This document shows, one piece after another, positions 41,259-51,229 of a stretch of DNA of 64,000 nucleotides. This stretch comes from Polynucleobacter sp. MWH-CaK5. GTDB taxonomy: Bacteria > Pseudomonadota > Gammaproteobacteria > Burkholderiales > Burkholderiaceae. Made by a program: the position numbers and the translations under genes. Positions within the stretch are counted from its first letter, which is position 1, and each line of letters begins with the position of its first letter. The stretch spans positions 124,001 to 188,000 of the forward strand of contig NZ_CP061299.1 in NCBI RefSeq assembly GCF_018687615.1, given 5' to 3'. Under the pieces are notes generated by a model. The model saw nothing but the letters and a program-made list of their open reading frames with translations. It was not told where the DNA came from and made no database searches.

Positions 41259-42212
41259 ATGACATTTACCCATCGCCCAGTATTACTGGCCGAGGCAGTC
41301 ACCTCGGTATTGGGAGAAACGACTTCATCAGAACAGCAATCAATCACCATCATCGATGGCACATTTGGTCGCGGTGGTCACAGCCGAGAAATACTGAAGC
41401 ATCTCAATGCGCAATCAAAGTTGATTGCCTTCGACAAAGATCTTCAAGCAATTGCAGAAGCGAAAACAATTCAAGACCCGCGCTTTCAAATCATTCACGA
41501 GAGCTTTGCTTCGATGGCAGAGGAAGTTCCGAGCGACTCTATCGATGGCGTGCTCTTGGATCTAGGAATCAGCTCTCCACAAATCGACGATCCAAGTCGT
41601 GGATTTTCATTTCGAGGCGATGGTCCATTGGATATGCGGATGGACACCACTCGTGGACAGAGTGCAGCCGAATGGTTGGCAGTAGCGGAACAAAAAGACA
41701 TAGCGAGGGTCATTAAAGAGTATGGGGAAGAACGGTTTGCTTTACAGATTGCAAAGGCGATTATTGCTCGCAGAGAGCAAGGCGATTCCCTCACTAGGAC
41801 CGGAGAACTCGCGTCGCTCGTGGCTAGTGTCGTCCGCACCCGCGAAGCGGGCCAAGATCCGGCCACGCGCACCTTTCAAGCTATACGGATTTATATCAAC
41901 CAAGAACTCGCCGACTTGGAGAGTGGGTTGAAAGCAGCATTTCAATGCCTCAAGCCGGGCGGCCTATTGGCCGTCATCAGCTTTCATTCTTTAGAAGATC
42001 GAATCGTGAAGCAGTTCATGCAAGGTTTGTCTAAGGTATCAGTGCCAAGAGGTTTACCTTTGACTGAAAACCAAATGCCAAAACCACAGGCAGAGTTATT
42101 GGGTCGCATCAAACCAAGTGAGCAAGAAGTTCAAGAAAATCCACGTGCTCGCTCAGCTATTTTGAGAGTGATGCGAAAAATGAAGACTGTTCCAATGGGA
42201 GCCGCTTCATGA
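41259..42212 (+). CDS. rsmH: 16S rRNA (cytosine-1402-N4)-methyltransferase RsmH
   Basis: A 317-residue SAM methyltransferase. It has HRPVLLAEAV, the SAM motif IDGTFGRGGHSREIL, GVLLDLGISSPQID, GFSFRGDGPLDMRMD and ISFHSLEDRIVKQFM. It methylates N4 of C1402 in the ribosomal P site. It is 12 nt after mraZ and overlaps ftsL by 4 nt. Confidence 0.96.
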   Translation: MTFTHRPVLLAEAVTSVLGETTSSEQQSITIIDGTFGRGGHSREILKHLNAQSKLIAFDKDLQAIAEAKTIQDPRFQIIHESFASMAEEVPSDSIDGVLLDLGISSPQIDDPSRGFSFRGDGPLDMRMDTTRGQSAAEWLAVAEQKDIARVIKEYGEERFALQIAKAIIARREQGDSLTRTGELASLVASVVRTREAGQDPATRTFQAIRIYINQELADLESGLKAAFQCLKPGGLLAVISFHSLEDRIVKQFMQGLSKVSVPRGLPLTENQMPKPQAELLGRIKPSEQEVQENPRARSAILRVMRKMKTVPMGAAS

Positions 42213-42472
42213 ATCGCTCCACCATCATTCTTTTGATTATTTTGATGTTGTGCTCATTATCTTTGGTGGCCGCTCAACAAAAAACCAGGTCGCTGTATGT
42301 GGCTCTTGAAAGAGCACAAACTGAAGAGCGACGTTTGAATCAAGAATGGCTTCGCTTGGAATTCGAGCAAAGAAATTTATCTAAGTCTTCACGCATCACA
42401 GAGATTGCTCGCAAGCAATTAAGAATGCAAGCGATCAATCCTGGTCGAACACAATATGTGGTGGTTGATTAA
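42209..42472 (+). CDS. ftsL: Cell division protein FtsL
   Basis: An 87-residue bitopic divisome protein. One N-terminal transmembrane helix (about residues 5-22) is followed by a periplasmic coiled coil (ERAQTEERRLNQEWLRLEFEQ) and RKQLRMQAINPGRTQYV. It works with FtsB and FtsQ to activate FtsWI. ATGA overlap with rsmH; its stop shares a base with the ftsI start. Confidence 0.92.
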   Translation: MNRSTIILLIILMLCSLSLVAAQQKTRSLYVALERAQTEERRLNQEWLRLEFEQRNLSKSSRITEIARKQLRMQAINPGRTQYVVVD

Positions 42473-44232
42473 TGGCGCAGATATCTTTTTCTTCCACGCC
42501 TAATTTGGTCTTGCGCCTACCTATGTGGCGCTCAAGACTCATTTTGTTTTTAATCTTCATTGGTTTTATCGCATTGGTGGTGCGTGCCATGTGGGTGCAA
42601 GGTTTTGGTAATTCTTTTTATGAAGAAAAGGGTAACAAGGCGACTTTGCGCTCAATTGAAATGCCTGCAAGCCGCGGAAAAATTTTAGATCGTCATGGTG
42701 AGGTTTTGGCAACAAGCTTGTTGGCCAAAGCCATCATTGCATTCCCTGATGCGATTCCTGAAGATTTATCCAAAGAGAAAATTTCACAACTGGCTAAATT
42801 GTTAGAAGTCAGTGAAGCGGAGTTGCGCAAAAAATTTGCTTCTGAAAGAAACCAAGTGTTCTTGAAGCGTCAAGTTGATTTAGATGTCGCAAAGCAAATC
42901 AGAGAATTAGGTATTCCTGGTATTGCACAAAACAATGAATACAAGCGCTTGTATCCAGAAGGCGAAGCCATGGCTCACATCGTTGGTTTCACCAACGTTG
43001 AAGATCGCGGTCAAGAAGGTATGGAGTTGGCGAAAGAAAAAGAATTGGCCGGCCAACCGGGTCGTCGTCGTGTGATTCAAGATCGACTCGGGCGTTATGT
43101 TGAAGGCTTAGGAATCATTAGCCCACCAAAAGATGGCGCTGACTTGCAGTTATCGATTGACAGCAAAGTACAGTTTTTAGCATTTAATGAATTAAAAGCA
43201 ATTGCAGAAAAGCACCGTGCGAAAGCGGCTGGTGCTGTTGTGTTGGATGTGCAGACTGGTGAAGTGCTTGCCTTGGCTAACTGGCCAACCTATAACCCAA
43301 ATTCAAGAACTAATTTGAGTGGTGAGCAATTAAGAAACCGAGTGCTCACAGATACATTTGAGCCTGGCTCAACGATGAAGCCGTTTGCGATTTCATTGGC
43401 TTTAGAAAAAGGTTTGGTGCAACCAAATACTTCTATGCCTATTGGTAAATCGATGGTGATTGGTAAAAAAGCCATCACAGATACGCATCCTTATCCAGTG
43501 TTAACTGTTTCAGAGATTGTGCAAAAGTCGAGCAACATTGGTACCGTGAAAATGGCCATGCAGTTGCAGCCACAAGAAATGTGGGAAATGTTCCAAGCCG
43601 TTGGCTTAGGCCAAGCACCTAATTTAGGTTTCCCAGGAGCGGTTGCTGGAAGATTGAGACCATATAAAAATTGGGTGCCGATTGAGCAAGCCACCATGTC
43701 ATACGGCTATGGCTTATCTGCTTCTTTATTCCAGATGGCGCGTGCATACAGTATTTTTGCGCGAGATGGTGAGCTTGTACCCGCCACCATTTATAAGACA
43801 AGCGGTGTTCCAAAAGGTACACAAGTTATCTCTGCTAAGACAGCCATACAAATGCGAGAGATGTTAGAGCTTGTGACGCAAACGGGCGGCACTGCAACCA
43901 ATGCTCAAACCATGGGTTATCGCGTGGGTGGTAAAACTGGTACAGCTCACAAGGTTGAAGGTAAGGGTTACGCAAGTAATAAATACCGAGGCTTTTTTGT
44001 GGGCATGGCCCCGATGAGCGCTCCAAGAATTGTGGTGGCTGTGATGGTGGATGAGCCAAGTGCTGGTGGTTATTACGGCGGTGTTGTTGCAGCGCCTGCA
44101 TTTGCAAATATTGTTGCAGGTACCTTGCGCACCATGAATGTTTTACCAGATGCAGCAGTCAAGCAAATGGTTGATAAAGAATTACAGCTTGGACCAAATG
44201 GTTCAACGCAAAAGGTGTCATTGAGCAGATGA
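42472..44232 (+). CDS. ftsI: Peptidoglycan transpeptidase FtsI (PBP3)
   Basis: A 586-residue class B penicillin-binding protein. A short cytoplasmic part and one membrane helix (about residues 23-42) precede the pedestal domain (SRGKILDRHGEVLATSL). The transpeptidase domain has Ser300 in GSTMKP (S-x-x-K), KSSNIG (SxN) and KTGTAHK (KTG). It cross-links septal peptidoglycan. It starts on the last base of ftsL. Confidence 0.96.
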   Translation: MAQISFSSTPNLVLRLPMWRSRLILFLIFIGFIALVVRAMWVQGFGNSFYEEKGNKATLRSIEMPASRGKILDRHGEVLATSLLAKAIIAFPDAIPEDLSKEKISQLAKLLEVSEAELRKKFASERNQVFLKRQVDLDVAKQIRELGIPGIAQNNEYKRLYPEGEAMAHIVGFTNVEDRGQEGMELAKEKELAGQPGRRRVIQDRLGRYVEGLGIISPPKDGADLQLSIDSKVQFLAFNELKAIAEKHRAKAAGAVVLDVQTGEVLALANWPTYNPNSRTNLSGEQLRNRVLTDTFEPGSTMKPFAISLALEKGLVQPNTSMPIGKSMVIGKKAITDTHPYPVLTVSEIVQKSSNIGTVKMAMQLQPQEMWEMFQAVGLGQAPNLGFPGAVAGRLRPYKNWVPIEQATMSYGYGLSASLFQMARAYSIFARDGELVPATIYKTSGVPKGTQVISAKTAIQMREMLELVTQTGGTATNAQTMGYRVGGKTGTAHKVEGKGYASNKYRGFFVGMAPMSAPRIVVAVMVDEPSAGGYYGGVVAAPAFANIVAGTLRTMNVLPDAAVKQMVDKELQLGPNGSTQKVSLSR

Positions 44233-45788
44233 ACGCCATGTTGCCAATCAACTCCATCCCTCTTGAATCATTGCTCAGTGAGCATGTAAAGCCTGATGCT
44301 CATATGACATCAGACACAAGAGTATTGAAGGCTGGAGATGTGATGCTGGCTTACCCGGTTGGCAATAGCAGGCAGTTAACAGATAACCGTGTTCACATTA
44401 CTCAAGCATTGAGTTTGGGTGCCGCATTGGTCTTGTATGAGCCAAGTGGTCTGATTGAAGAATTAAAAGCAGTTTGTAAAGATAGTCGTTGCGTTGCTGT
44501 GAATGATTTGGCTGAACAGGCTGGAGAAATTGCAGCGAATTGGTATGGTCATGCCAGTCAATCAATGAGAGTGATGGGTATCACTGGAACCAATGGCAAA
44601 ACAACAATCAGTCAGTGGTTGTCACAAGCATTGCACAGTGCTGATGAACCATGTGGCGTGATTGGTACTTTGGGCGCTGGCCTTGTGAATGATCTGACCA
44701 TGACCGGTTTTACAACACCTGATGCCGCGCGCATGCAGAGTTTGTTAAAAGACATTCAAAAAAATGGTGCGCGCAGTGTGGCTGTCGAAGTATCTTCACA
44801 TGCTTTGGATCAAGGTCGTGTCAATGGCACTCATTTTGATACGGTTGTGATTACGAATTTGAGTCAGGATCACCTGGATTACCACGGTGATATGAAACAG
44901 TACGCCGCTGCTAAAAAGAAAATCTTGGATTTACCAGGCATTAAACATGTCGTGGTGAATGCTGATGATTCTTTTGGCCAAGAGTGCTTGCAGTGTTTGG
45001 CAAAAAAGATGGGTGATGCCGACATCACTGTTTGGGCTTACGCCAACAAATCAGAAAATTTATTATCTTTGCCGTGTTTTGCAAAGCAATCATTTAGAAA
45101 AGTACTTGCCACTGATCTTCAAATGAATGATCAAGGTATGAAGTTTCAACTCATCGTTGATGGTGAGGATGCTGGTTTGATTCAAACTCGCATGGTGGGT
45201 GCTTTTAATGTCAGCAATGCTTTGGCAGTGTTTGCTTGTTTGTTGGCTGGCGGAAAAACAATCAAGAGTGCTAAAAGTTCTATCGAGGCATTGCAAGCTG
45301 TTCAAGGACGTATGGAATTAGTCGCTCGAGCAACTGCTCAGCAGCCTATGGCAGTGATTGATTTTGCACACACCCCCGATGCTCTAGAGCAAGTTCTAAA
45401 AACATTGCGCGATATTGCAAAGCAAAGAGCTGGTCAACTTTGGTGTGTGTTTGGTTGTGGCGGTGATCGTGATCCACTGAAGCGACCAATCATGGGTCGA
45501 ATTGCAGAAAGTATCGCTGATCATGTGATGGTGACGAGTGACAACCCTCGCAGCGAAGTGCCAGAAAAAATCATGGCTGATATCTTGAGTGGTTTCGAGG
45601 TGCCTGAGAAGGCGCAAGTGAATGCTGATCGCGCAACAGCCATCTTGCAGACAATCAGACAGGCCAAACCAGAAGATGTGATTTTAATTGCGGGTAAAGG
45701 TCACGAAGAAATTCAAGAGATCGCAGGTAAAAAACATCCATTCTCTGATCGAGTGCATGTGCAATTGGCCATGGGGGGTATCGCCTGA
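44229..45788 (+). CDS. murE: UDP-MurNAc-tripeptide synthetase MurE (meso-diaminopimelate-adding)
   Basis: A 519-residue Mur ligase. The ATP loop is GITGTNGKTTISQWL; the central domain has the carbamylated-Lys region. The DNPRSE motif in VMVTSDNPRSE is the signature of meso-diaminopimelate specificity. ATGA overlap with ftsI; TGATG overlap with murF. Confidence 0.95.
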   Translation: MNAMLPINSIPLESLLSEHVKPDAHMTSDTRVLKAGDVMLAYPVGNSRQLTDNRVHITQALSLGAALVLYEPSGLIEELKAVCKDSRCVAVNDLAEQAGEIAANWYGHASQSMRVMGITGTNGKTTISQWLSQALHSADEPCGVIGTLGAGLVNDLTMTGFTTPDAARMQSLLKDIQKNGARSVAVEVSSHALDQGRVNGTHFDTVVITNLSQDHLDYHGDMKQYAAAKKKILDLPGIKHVVVNADDSFGQECLQCLAKKMGDADITVWAYANKSENLLSLPCFAKQSFRKVLATDLQMNDQGMKFQLIVDGEDAGLIQTRMVGAFNVSNALAVFACLLAGGKTIKSAKSSIEALQAVQGRMELVARATAQQPMAVIDFAHTPDALEQVLKTLRDIAKQRAGQLWCVFGCGGDRDPLKRPIMGRIAESIADHVMVTSDNPRSEVPEKIMADILSGFEVPEKAQVNADRATAILQTIRQAKPEDVILIAGKGHEEIQEIAGKKHPFSDRVHVQLAMGGIA

Positions 45789-47215
45789 TGAGCCTCAACA
45801 TGCAATACATGCCTTTATCGATGATTTCAGAGTTTTTGCCAGATGCTCAGTTGTTGAACATGCCATCAATCGATCAAGCCATCAAGCGATTCATCAGCGA
45901 CAGTCGACAAGTTGCAGCTGGCGATTTATTCATTGCCTTGCGCGGTGAAAAATTCGATGCGCATGACTTTTTAAGTGATGTGCAGGCCAAAGGAGCGATA
46001 GCTTGCTTGGTGAGTTCGGTTGAGAAATTACCTAAAGATTTTCCAGCGGTTGTGGTCAAAGATACTCAAGAAGCTTTGCAAACCTTATCAAGCAACTGGA
46101 AGCAGTACTGTAGTCAGCGCAATTTAAAGCAAGTTGTGATTGTTACGGGTAGCAATGGTAAGACAACTGTGAAGGGCATGATTCAAAGTATTTTTGAATC
46201 TGCTGTTGGCATTGATAAAGCGCTTGCGACCCAAGGTAATTTCAATAATGAAATTGGTTTGCCTTTGACGCTCTTGCGCCTTGATTTGAATCATGAGTTG
46301 GCGGTCATTGAGCTGGGTATGAACCATCCAGGCGAAACAGCCTTATTAGCAAGTATTGCAAAACCAACAATTGCATTGATCAACAATGCTCAGCGTGAAC
46401 ATCAAGAGTTCATGGAGACCGTTGACGCTGTGGCACAAGAGCATGCTTTGGCGATTAAGGCATTGCCTACAAATGGCGTGGCTGTTTATCCCGCTGATTC
46501 TGAATACAGTGTTTATTGGAAAAAAATATCTAATCAACGAACAGTGATTGATTTTGCATTTAATCAAACAGCGACTGTTTGGGGTGAGTGGCTTGATCAA
46601 CCCACTGGTCTGATGGCGATTCATACGCCACAGGGTGACATCAAAGTGATGTTAAAGATCTTGGGAGATCACAACGCTTGCAATGCTGTTGCTGCATCAG
46701 CTGTGGCAATTGCGGCAGGGATATCGCCAGCGATGATTCAAGCGGGATTGGAGTCTTTCTTACCAGTCAACGGCAGAATGCAAAAGCATTCACTGAACAA
46801 TGACATCACTGTCATTGATGACAGTTACAACGCCAATCCTGATTCTGTTCGAGCTGCCATTGATGTTTTATCCAATATCAAAACAGCTGCTTGGCTTGTT
46901 TTGGGTGATATGGGTGAAGTGGGTAATCAAGGGCCAGAGTTCCATCGCGAAGTTGGTCATTACGCTGGTGAAAAAGGCATTCAAAAATTATTTGCTTTGG
47001 GCGACTTAAGTAAAGAAGCTGTACTTGCTTATCAAGCGACTGCCACTCAGGGAAATGTGGCTCAGCACTTTGCTGATGTTACAGAGCTTTGCACAGAATT
47101 GAATAAATCATTGCACGCAAAAAAAAATCATGAAGAAGTGACTCTTCTGGTTAAGGGATCGCGCTTTATGCGCATGGAAAGAGTTGTTAAAGCTCTCGCA
47201 GAGGAGATGAACTGA
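45788..47215 (+). CDS. murF: UDP-MurNAc-tripeptide:D-Ala-D-Ala ligase MurF
   Basis: A 475-residue Mur ligase. The ATP loop is VTGSNGKTTVKGMI; GNFNNEIGLPLTLL and VIDDSYNANPDSVRAAI are MurF-specific. It adds D-Ala-D-Ala to the tripeptide. One-base overlaps join it to murE and mraY. Confidence 0.95.
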   Translation: MSLNMQYMPLSMISEFLPDAQLLNMPSIDQAIKRFISDSRQVAAGDLFIALRGEKFDAHDFLSDVQAKGAIACLVSSVEKLPKDFPAVVVKDTQEALQTLSSNWKQYCSQRNLKQVVIVTGSNGKTTVKGMIQSIFESAVGIDKALATQGNFNNEIGLPLTLLRLDLNHELAVIELGMNHPGETALLASIAKPTIALINNAQREHQEFMETVDAVAQEHALAIKALPTNGVAVYPADSEYSVYWKKISNQRTVIDFAFNQTATVWGEWLDQPTGLMAIHTPQGDIKVMLKILGDHNACNAVAASAVAIAAGISPAMIQAGLESFLPVNGRMQKHSLNNDITVIDDSYNANPDSVRAAIDVLSNIKTAAWLVLGDMGEVGNQGPEFHREVGHYAGEKGIQKLFALGDLSKEAVLAYQATATQGNVAQHFADVTELCTELNKSLHAKKNHEEVTLLVKGSRFMRMERVVKALAEEMN

Positions 47216-48384
47216 TGTTGTTATGGCTTGCACAATTACTACAAGATGACTTTGGGTTTTTACGTGTCATCAACTACATCACTCTCAGAGCCGTGATGGC
47301 GACCCTGACGGCTGGATTGATCGGATTGTTTTTTGGCCCTTGGGTCATTCGTCGTTTAACAGCCATGAAAGTAGGTCAAGCAGTTCGCACCGATGGTCCG
47401 CAAACTCATTTGGTGAAAACTGGAACGCCCACAATGGGTGGTGTGTTGATTTTGATTGGCATTGCGATCTCAACATTGCTCTGGGCTGATCTATCCAATC
47501 GTTTCATTTGGATTGTGTTGATTGTGACTTTGGGTTTTGGCGCTATTGGTTGGGTTGATGACTATCGCAAAGTTGTTTATCGCGATCCCAAAGGCATGGC
47601 CTCTAAAGAGAAATACTTTTGGCAGTCATTGATTGGTTTATTTGCTGCTATTTACTTGGCGTTCTCTGTTTCAGAAGTGAATAACCTAAAGGTTTTAGAA
47701 CTTTTCATCAATTGGGTGCAGAGCGGTTTCTCAATTGATTTGCCAGCCAAATCAAATTTATATGTGCCTTTCTTTAAAGAAATCAGCTATCCACTGGGTG
47801 TGCTTGGTTTCATCGTTCTGACGTATTTAGTGATTGTTGGAAGTTCGAATGCCGTCAACCTAACAGATGGTTTGGATGGCTTGGTGATCATGCCGGTGAT
47901 TTTGGTGGGTGCAGCATTGGGCGTGTTTGCTTATGTGATGGGTAACGCGATTTACACCAAGTATCTTTTATTTCCATACATTCCTGGCGCCGGCGAGCTG
48001 ATGATTTTCTGTGGTGCCATGAGTGGCGCTGGTTTGGCATTTTTATGGTTCAACACGCATCCCGCGCAAGTCTTCATGGGTGATGTTGGTGCTCTTGCAC
48101 TTGGTGGTGCTTTGGGCACTGTGGCTGTGATCGTGAGACAAGAAATTGTTTTGTTCGTCATGGGCGGAATTTTTGTGGCTGAAACAGTGTCCGTGATCAT
48201 GCAAGTGGTTTGGTTCAAGTTCACCAAAAAGGTGTACGGCGAAGGTCGACGGATTTTCAAGATGGCACCTCTGCATCACCACTTTGAATTAAGTGGTTGG
48301 AAAGAAACACAGGTAGTGGTGCGCTTTTGGATCATCACCATTTTGTTGGTGTTGATTGGTTTATCTAGCTTGAAGTTGCGATAG
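47215..48384 (+). CDS. mraY: Phospho-MurNAc-pentapeptide transferase MraY
   Basis: A 389-residue ten-helix membrane enzyme that makes lipid I from UDP-MurNAc-pentapeptide and undecaprenyl phosphate. It has GTPTMGGVLIL, the Asp-rich GWVDDYRKV, the NLTDGLDGL active-site motif and APLHHHFELSGW. TGATG overlap with murF. Confidence 0.96.
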   Translation: MLLWLAQLLQDDFGFLRVINYITLRAVMATLTAGLIGLFFGPWVIRRLTAMKVGQAVRTDGPQTHLVKTGTPTMGGVLILIGIAISTLLWADLSNRFIWIVLIVTLGFGAIGWVDDYRKVVYRDPKGMASKEKYFWQSLIGLFAAIYLAFSVSEVNNLKVLELFINWVQSGFSIDLPAKSNLYVPFFKEISYPLGVLGFIVLTYLVIVGSSNAVNLTDGLDGLVIMPVILVGAALGVFAYVMGNAIYTKYLLFPYIPGAGELMIFCGAMSGAGLAFLWFNTHPAQVFMGDVGALALGGALGTVAVIVRQEIVLFVMGGIFVAETVSVIMQVVWFKFTKKVYGEGRRIFKMAPLHHHFELSGWKETQVVVRFWIITILLVLIGLSSLKLR

Positions 48385-48392
48385 GAAAAAGA

Positions 48393-49967
48393 GTGATTCA
48401 ATTACAGCATCCATTTGGCAAAGAGCGCCCTCAGGCAATGAGGGTCTTGGTGCTTGGCTTGGGAGAGTCAGGCGCTGCCATGGTGCGTTGGTGTGTTGCT
48501 CAAGGTGCGAAGGTATCGGTGGCTGATACCAGATCCATTGAGCAGTTATCTGAGGGTGCGAAAAAATATCATCAAGTCGTCAAAGACTTGGGTGTCAAAG
48601 AGATTCATTTGGGTGGATTGTCTGCAGAGTTGTTGAACGCCACAGACGTGATTGCAATCAGTCCAGGTCTATCGCCATTGCAAGAGCCAGTTCAATCATT
48701 TTTAGCGAATGCTGCAGAAAAAGAAATTCCAGTGTGGAGTGAAATTGAATTTTTTGCTCAAGCGATTCAAGCATTAAAAGACGAACAAAACTACGCTGTC
48801 AAAGTGATTGCCATCACTGGTACGAATGGCAAAACAACGACCACGGCATTAACAGGCTTACTCTGTGAAAGAGCGGGCAAGTCTGTGGCAGTCGCAGGCA
48901 ATATCAGTCCGGCCGCTTTAGATAAGTTATTGGATATCGAAGAATTGCCAGATGTTTGGGTTTTAGAGCTTTCTAGTTTCCAGCTTCAGCACACTTACAG
49001 TCTTCATGCGGATGCCGCGACTGTTTTGAATGTGACCCAAGACCATTTGGATTGGCATGGTGATTTTGAACAATATGCGGCAGCAAAGGCCAGAATTTTC
49101 AGCCCTAATACGATCGCTGTATTAAATCGCGATGACAACAGTGTGATGAATATGCAGTCTGATATGAATCGCACGATCACCTTTGGAGTTGAAGCGCCTA
49201 CTGAAGAAGATGCATTTGGTGTATTCCATGATACGGCTGCTGGTGGTATCGATTGGTTGGTATGGGCTGAGCCTGATGCAGAAGCTCTGGAGCTAAAAGC
49301 AAAGCGTCGTCGCAAAAAAGCCGATGTGGATGATGAGCCTTTGAGGTTGAAGCGCTTGATGCCGGCAGATGCTTTGCGCATCAAAGGAAGACATAACGCA
49401 AGTAACGCCTTAGCAGCTTTGGCACTCAGTATTGCTATTGATATTCCGATGGGCCCTCTATTGCATGGTTTGCGTGAGTACAAGGGTGAGCCACATCGCA
49501 TGCAGTCAGTGGCCATCGTTGAAGGTGTTGAGTACATCGATGATAGTAAAGGCACCAATGTTGGTGCTACCTTGGCTGCCTTGAATGGTTTGGGTCAGTC
49601 CGGCTCAGGTTCAGTATCAAGTGCAACGGCAAAAATCATTTTGATTGCAGGTGGTGAAGGCAAGGGGCAAGATTTCTCTCCATTGAGCCAAGCGCTTGCA
49701 CGTCATGCCAAAGCGATCATTTTGATTGGTCGAGATGCGCCAGCCATCAGAAGTGCTATTGAATCATCGGGTGTTGCCATCCGTGATGCTGATACTTTGG
49801 AACAGGCCGTCGAATCAGCGGCTGAGATGGCGGAGTCAGGTGACTTGGTCTTGCTGTCACCAGCTTGCGCAAGTTTTGACATGTTCAAAGATTACGCGCA
49901 CCGCGCTCAAGTCTTCGTTGATGCGGTGAGTGAGTTAGCTAGCTTGAAAGGTCAGGTGAGCGCATGA
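48393..49967 (+). CDS. murD: UDP-N-acetylmuramoyl-L-alanine:D-glutamate ligase MurD
   Basis: A 524-residue Mur ligase that adds D-Glu. It has VLVLGLGESGAAMVRW, VIAITGTNGKTTTTAL and VEYIDDSKGTNVGATLAAL. It starts at GTG 48393, with AGGAAAAAG upstream. It is longer than E. coli MurD (about 440 residues). A charged segment (ALELKAKRRRKKADVDDEPL, about residues 299-318) and a Ser/Gly stretch near residue 400 account for part of the extra length. ATGA overlap with ftsW. Confidence 0.94.
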   Translation: MIQLQHPFGKERPQAMRVLVLGLGESGAAMVRWCVAQGAKVSVADTRSIEQLSEGAKKYHQVVKDLGVKEIHLGGLSAELLNATDVIAISPGLSPLQEPVQSFLANAAEKEIPVWSEIEFFAQAIQALKDEQNYAVKVIAITGTNGKTTTTALTGLLCERAGKSVAVAGNISPAALDKLLDIEELPDVWVLELSSFQLQHTYSLHADAATVLNVTQDHLDWHGDFEQYAAAKARIFSPNTIAVLNRDDNSVMNMQSDMNRTITFGVEAPTEEDAFGVFHDTAAGGIDWLVWAEPDAEALELKAKRRRKKADVDDEPLRLKRLMPADALRIKGRHNASNALAALALSIAIDIPMGPLLHGLREYKGEPHRMQSVAIVEGVEYIDDSKGTNVGATLAALNGLGQSGSGSVSSATAKIILIAGGEGKGQDFSPLSQALARHAKAIILIGRDAPAIRSAIESSGVAIRDADTLEQAVESAAEMAESGDLVLLSPACASFDMFKDYAHRAQVFVDAVSELASLKGQVSA

Positions 49968-51229
49968 TTCAATTCTTCAAACGTTTCAGTGCCAATGGCA
50001 TCAGTGGTGTCAAAGGTGGCATCAAAGAAGGTTTCGAAGATTTTCGTTTGGGATTGCGTGACGCCACAACCGTGGTTCGTCCAACTCGTTCACGCATGAT
50101 GGAATATGACCAACCATTGTTATGGGCTGTTTTGATTCTCGTGACATTGGGTCTTGTGATGGTTTATTCGGCATCGATTGCTTTACCCGATGGTCCTAAA
50201 TATGCCAAATACAGCACCAGTCACTTTTTGGTTAGACATGGCATCTCTATTGCAATTGCTTTCACGGTAGGTATTTTTGCTTTCAAAGTACCTCTTAAAG
50301 TTTGGGATCGTTTAGCGCCCGCCATTTTTGCTTTGGCATTCATCATGTTGATCTTTGTTTTGATTCCAGGGGTTGGTAAAGGGGTCAATGGTGCAAAGCG
50401 TTGGATTCCATTGGGCATCACAAATTTCCAACCATCAGAATTGATGAAGTTAGCAGTTGTTTTATTTGCTGCTTGGTACACCGTCCAGCGTCAAGAGTAT
50501 TTGCACACCTTGGTCAAAGGTTTGTTGCCGATGGGTGCTGCGGTGATAGCGGTGGGTGTCTTGCTGCTATTACAACCTGACATGGGTGCTTTCATGGTGA
50601 TTGCCGTGATTGCGATGGGCCTATTATTTTTAGGGGGCATCAACGCCAAATTGTTTGGTGCGCTGACAGCTTTGGCCATTGGCAGTTTTGCATCCATCAT
50701 CATCTTTTCTGAATTTAGAAGACAGCGGATTTTTGCTTACCTTGATCCTTGGAATGAAGAGTTTGCTGCTGGTAAAGCCTATCAATTAACACATTCACTC
50801 ATGGCATTTGGCCGAGGGGAGTGGTTCGGAGTTGGTTTGGGCGGAAGTATTGAAAAACTTCATTACCTTCCAGAAGCGCACACAGATTTTATTTTGGCAG
50901 TGATTGGCGAAGAGTTGGGATTCGTTGGCGTCGCTGTTGTCATCGCAATTTTCTATTGGATTATTCGACGTGCATTCTTGATTGGTCGAACAGCTTTGCA
51001 ATTGGATCGAAGTTTTGCTGGCTTGGTTGCAAAAGGCATTGCGATTTGGATTGGTTGGCAGGCGTTCATCAATATGGGCGTTAACTTGGGCATCTTGCCG
51101 ACCAAGGGCTTGACCTTACCGTTTGTTAGTTTTGGTGGCTCAGGTTTGATGATGAACGCAGTTGCGGTTGCGATCTTGTTAAAGATTGACGTTGAGAACA
51201 GAGTGTTGATGAGGGGTGGCAAGTTATGA
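49964..51229 (+). CDS. ftsW: Septal peptidoglycan polymerase FtsW
   Basis: A 421-residue SEDS-family glycosyltransferase. A cytoplasmic N-terminal segment of about 45 residues precedes ten helices. MVYSASIALP, GVNGAKRWIPLGITNFQPSELMKLAVV (catalytic-loop region), LLQPDMGAFMV and LPFVSFGGSGLM are conserved. It polymerises lipid II together with FtsI. ATGA overlaps on both sides. Confidence 0.95.
   Translation: MIQFFKRFSANGISGVKGGIKEGFEDFRLGLRDATTVVRPTRSRMMEYDQPLLWAVLILVTLGLVMVYSASIALPDGPKYAKYSTSHFLVRHGISIAIAFTVGIFAFKVPLKVWDRLAPAIFALAFIMLIFVLIPGVGKGVNGAKRWIPLGITNFQPSELMKLAVVLFAAWYTVQRQEYLHTLVKGLLPMGAAVIAVGVLLLLQPDMGAFMVIAVIAMGLLFLGGINAKLFGALTALAIGSFASIIIFSEFRRQRIFAYLDPWNEEFAAGKAYQLTHSLMAFGRGEWFGVGLGGSIEKLHYLPEAHTDFILAVIGEELGFVGVAVVIAIFYWIIRRAFLIGRTALQLDRSFAGLVAKGIAIWIGWQAFINMGVNLGILPTKGLTLPFVSFGGSGLMMNAVAVAILLKIDVENRVLMRGGKL

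Noticed and set aside
41162..41716. 184-codon open frame on the plus strand across mraZ and rsmH
   Set aside because: It lies in another frame of two well-identified genes. Its product is rich in Ser, Arg and His with no family features, so it is a shadow frame.
49004..49558. 184-codon open frame opposite murD
   Set aside because: It is antisense to a conserved essential gene and has no SD or recognisable domain.
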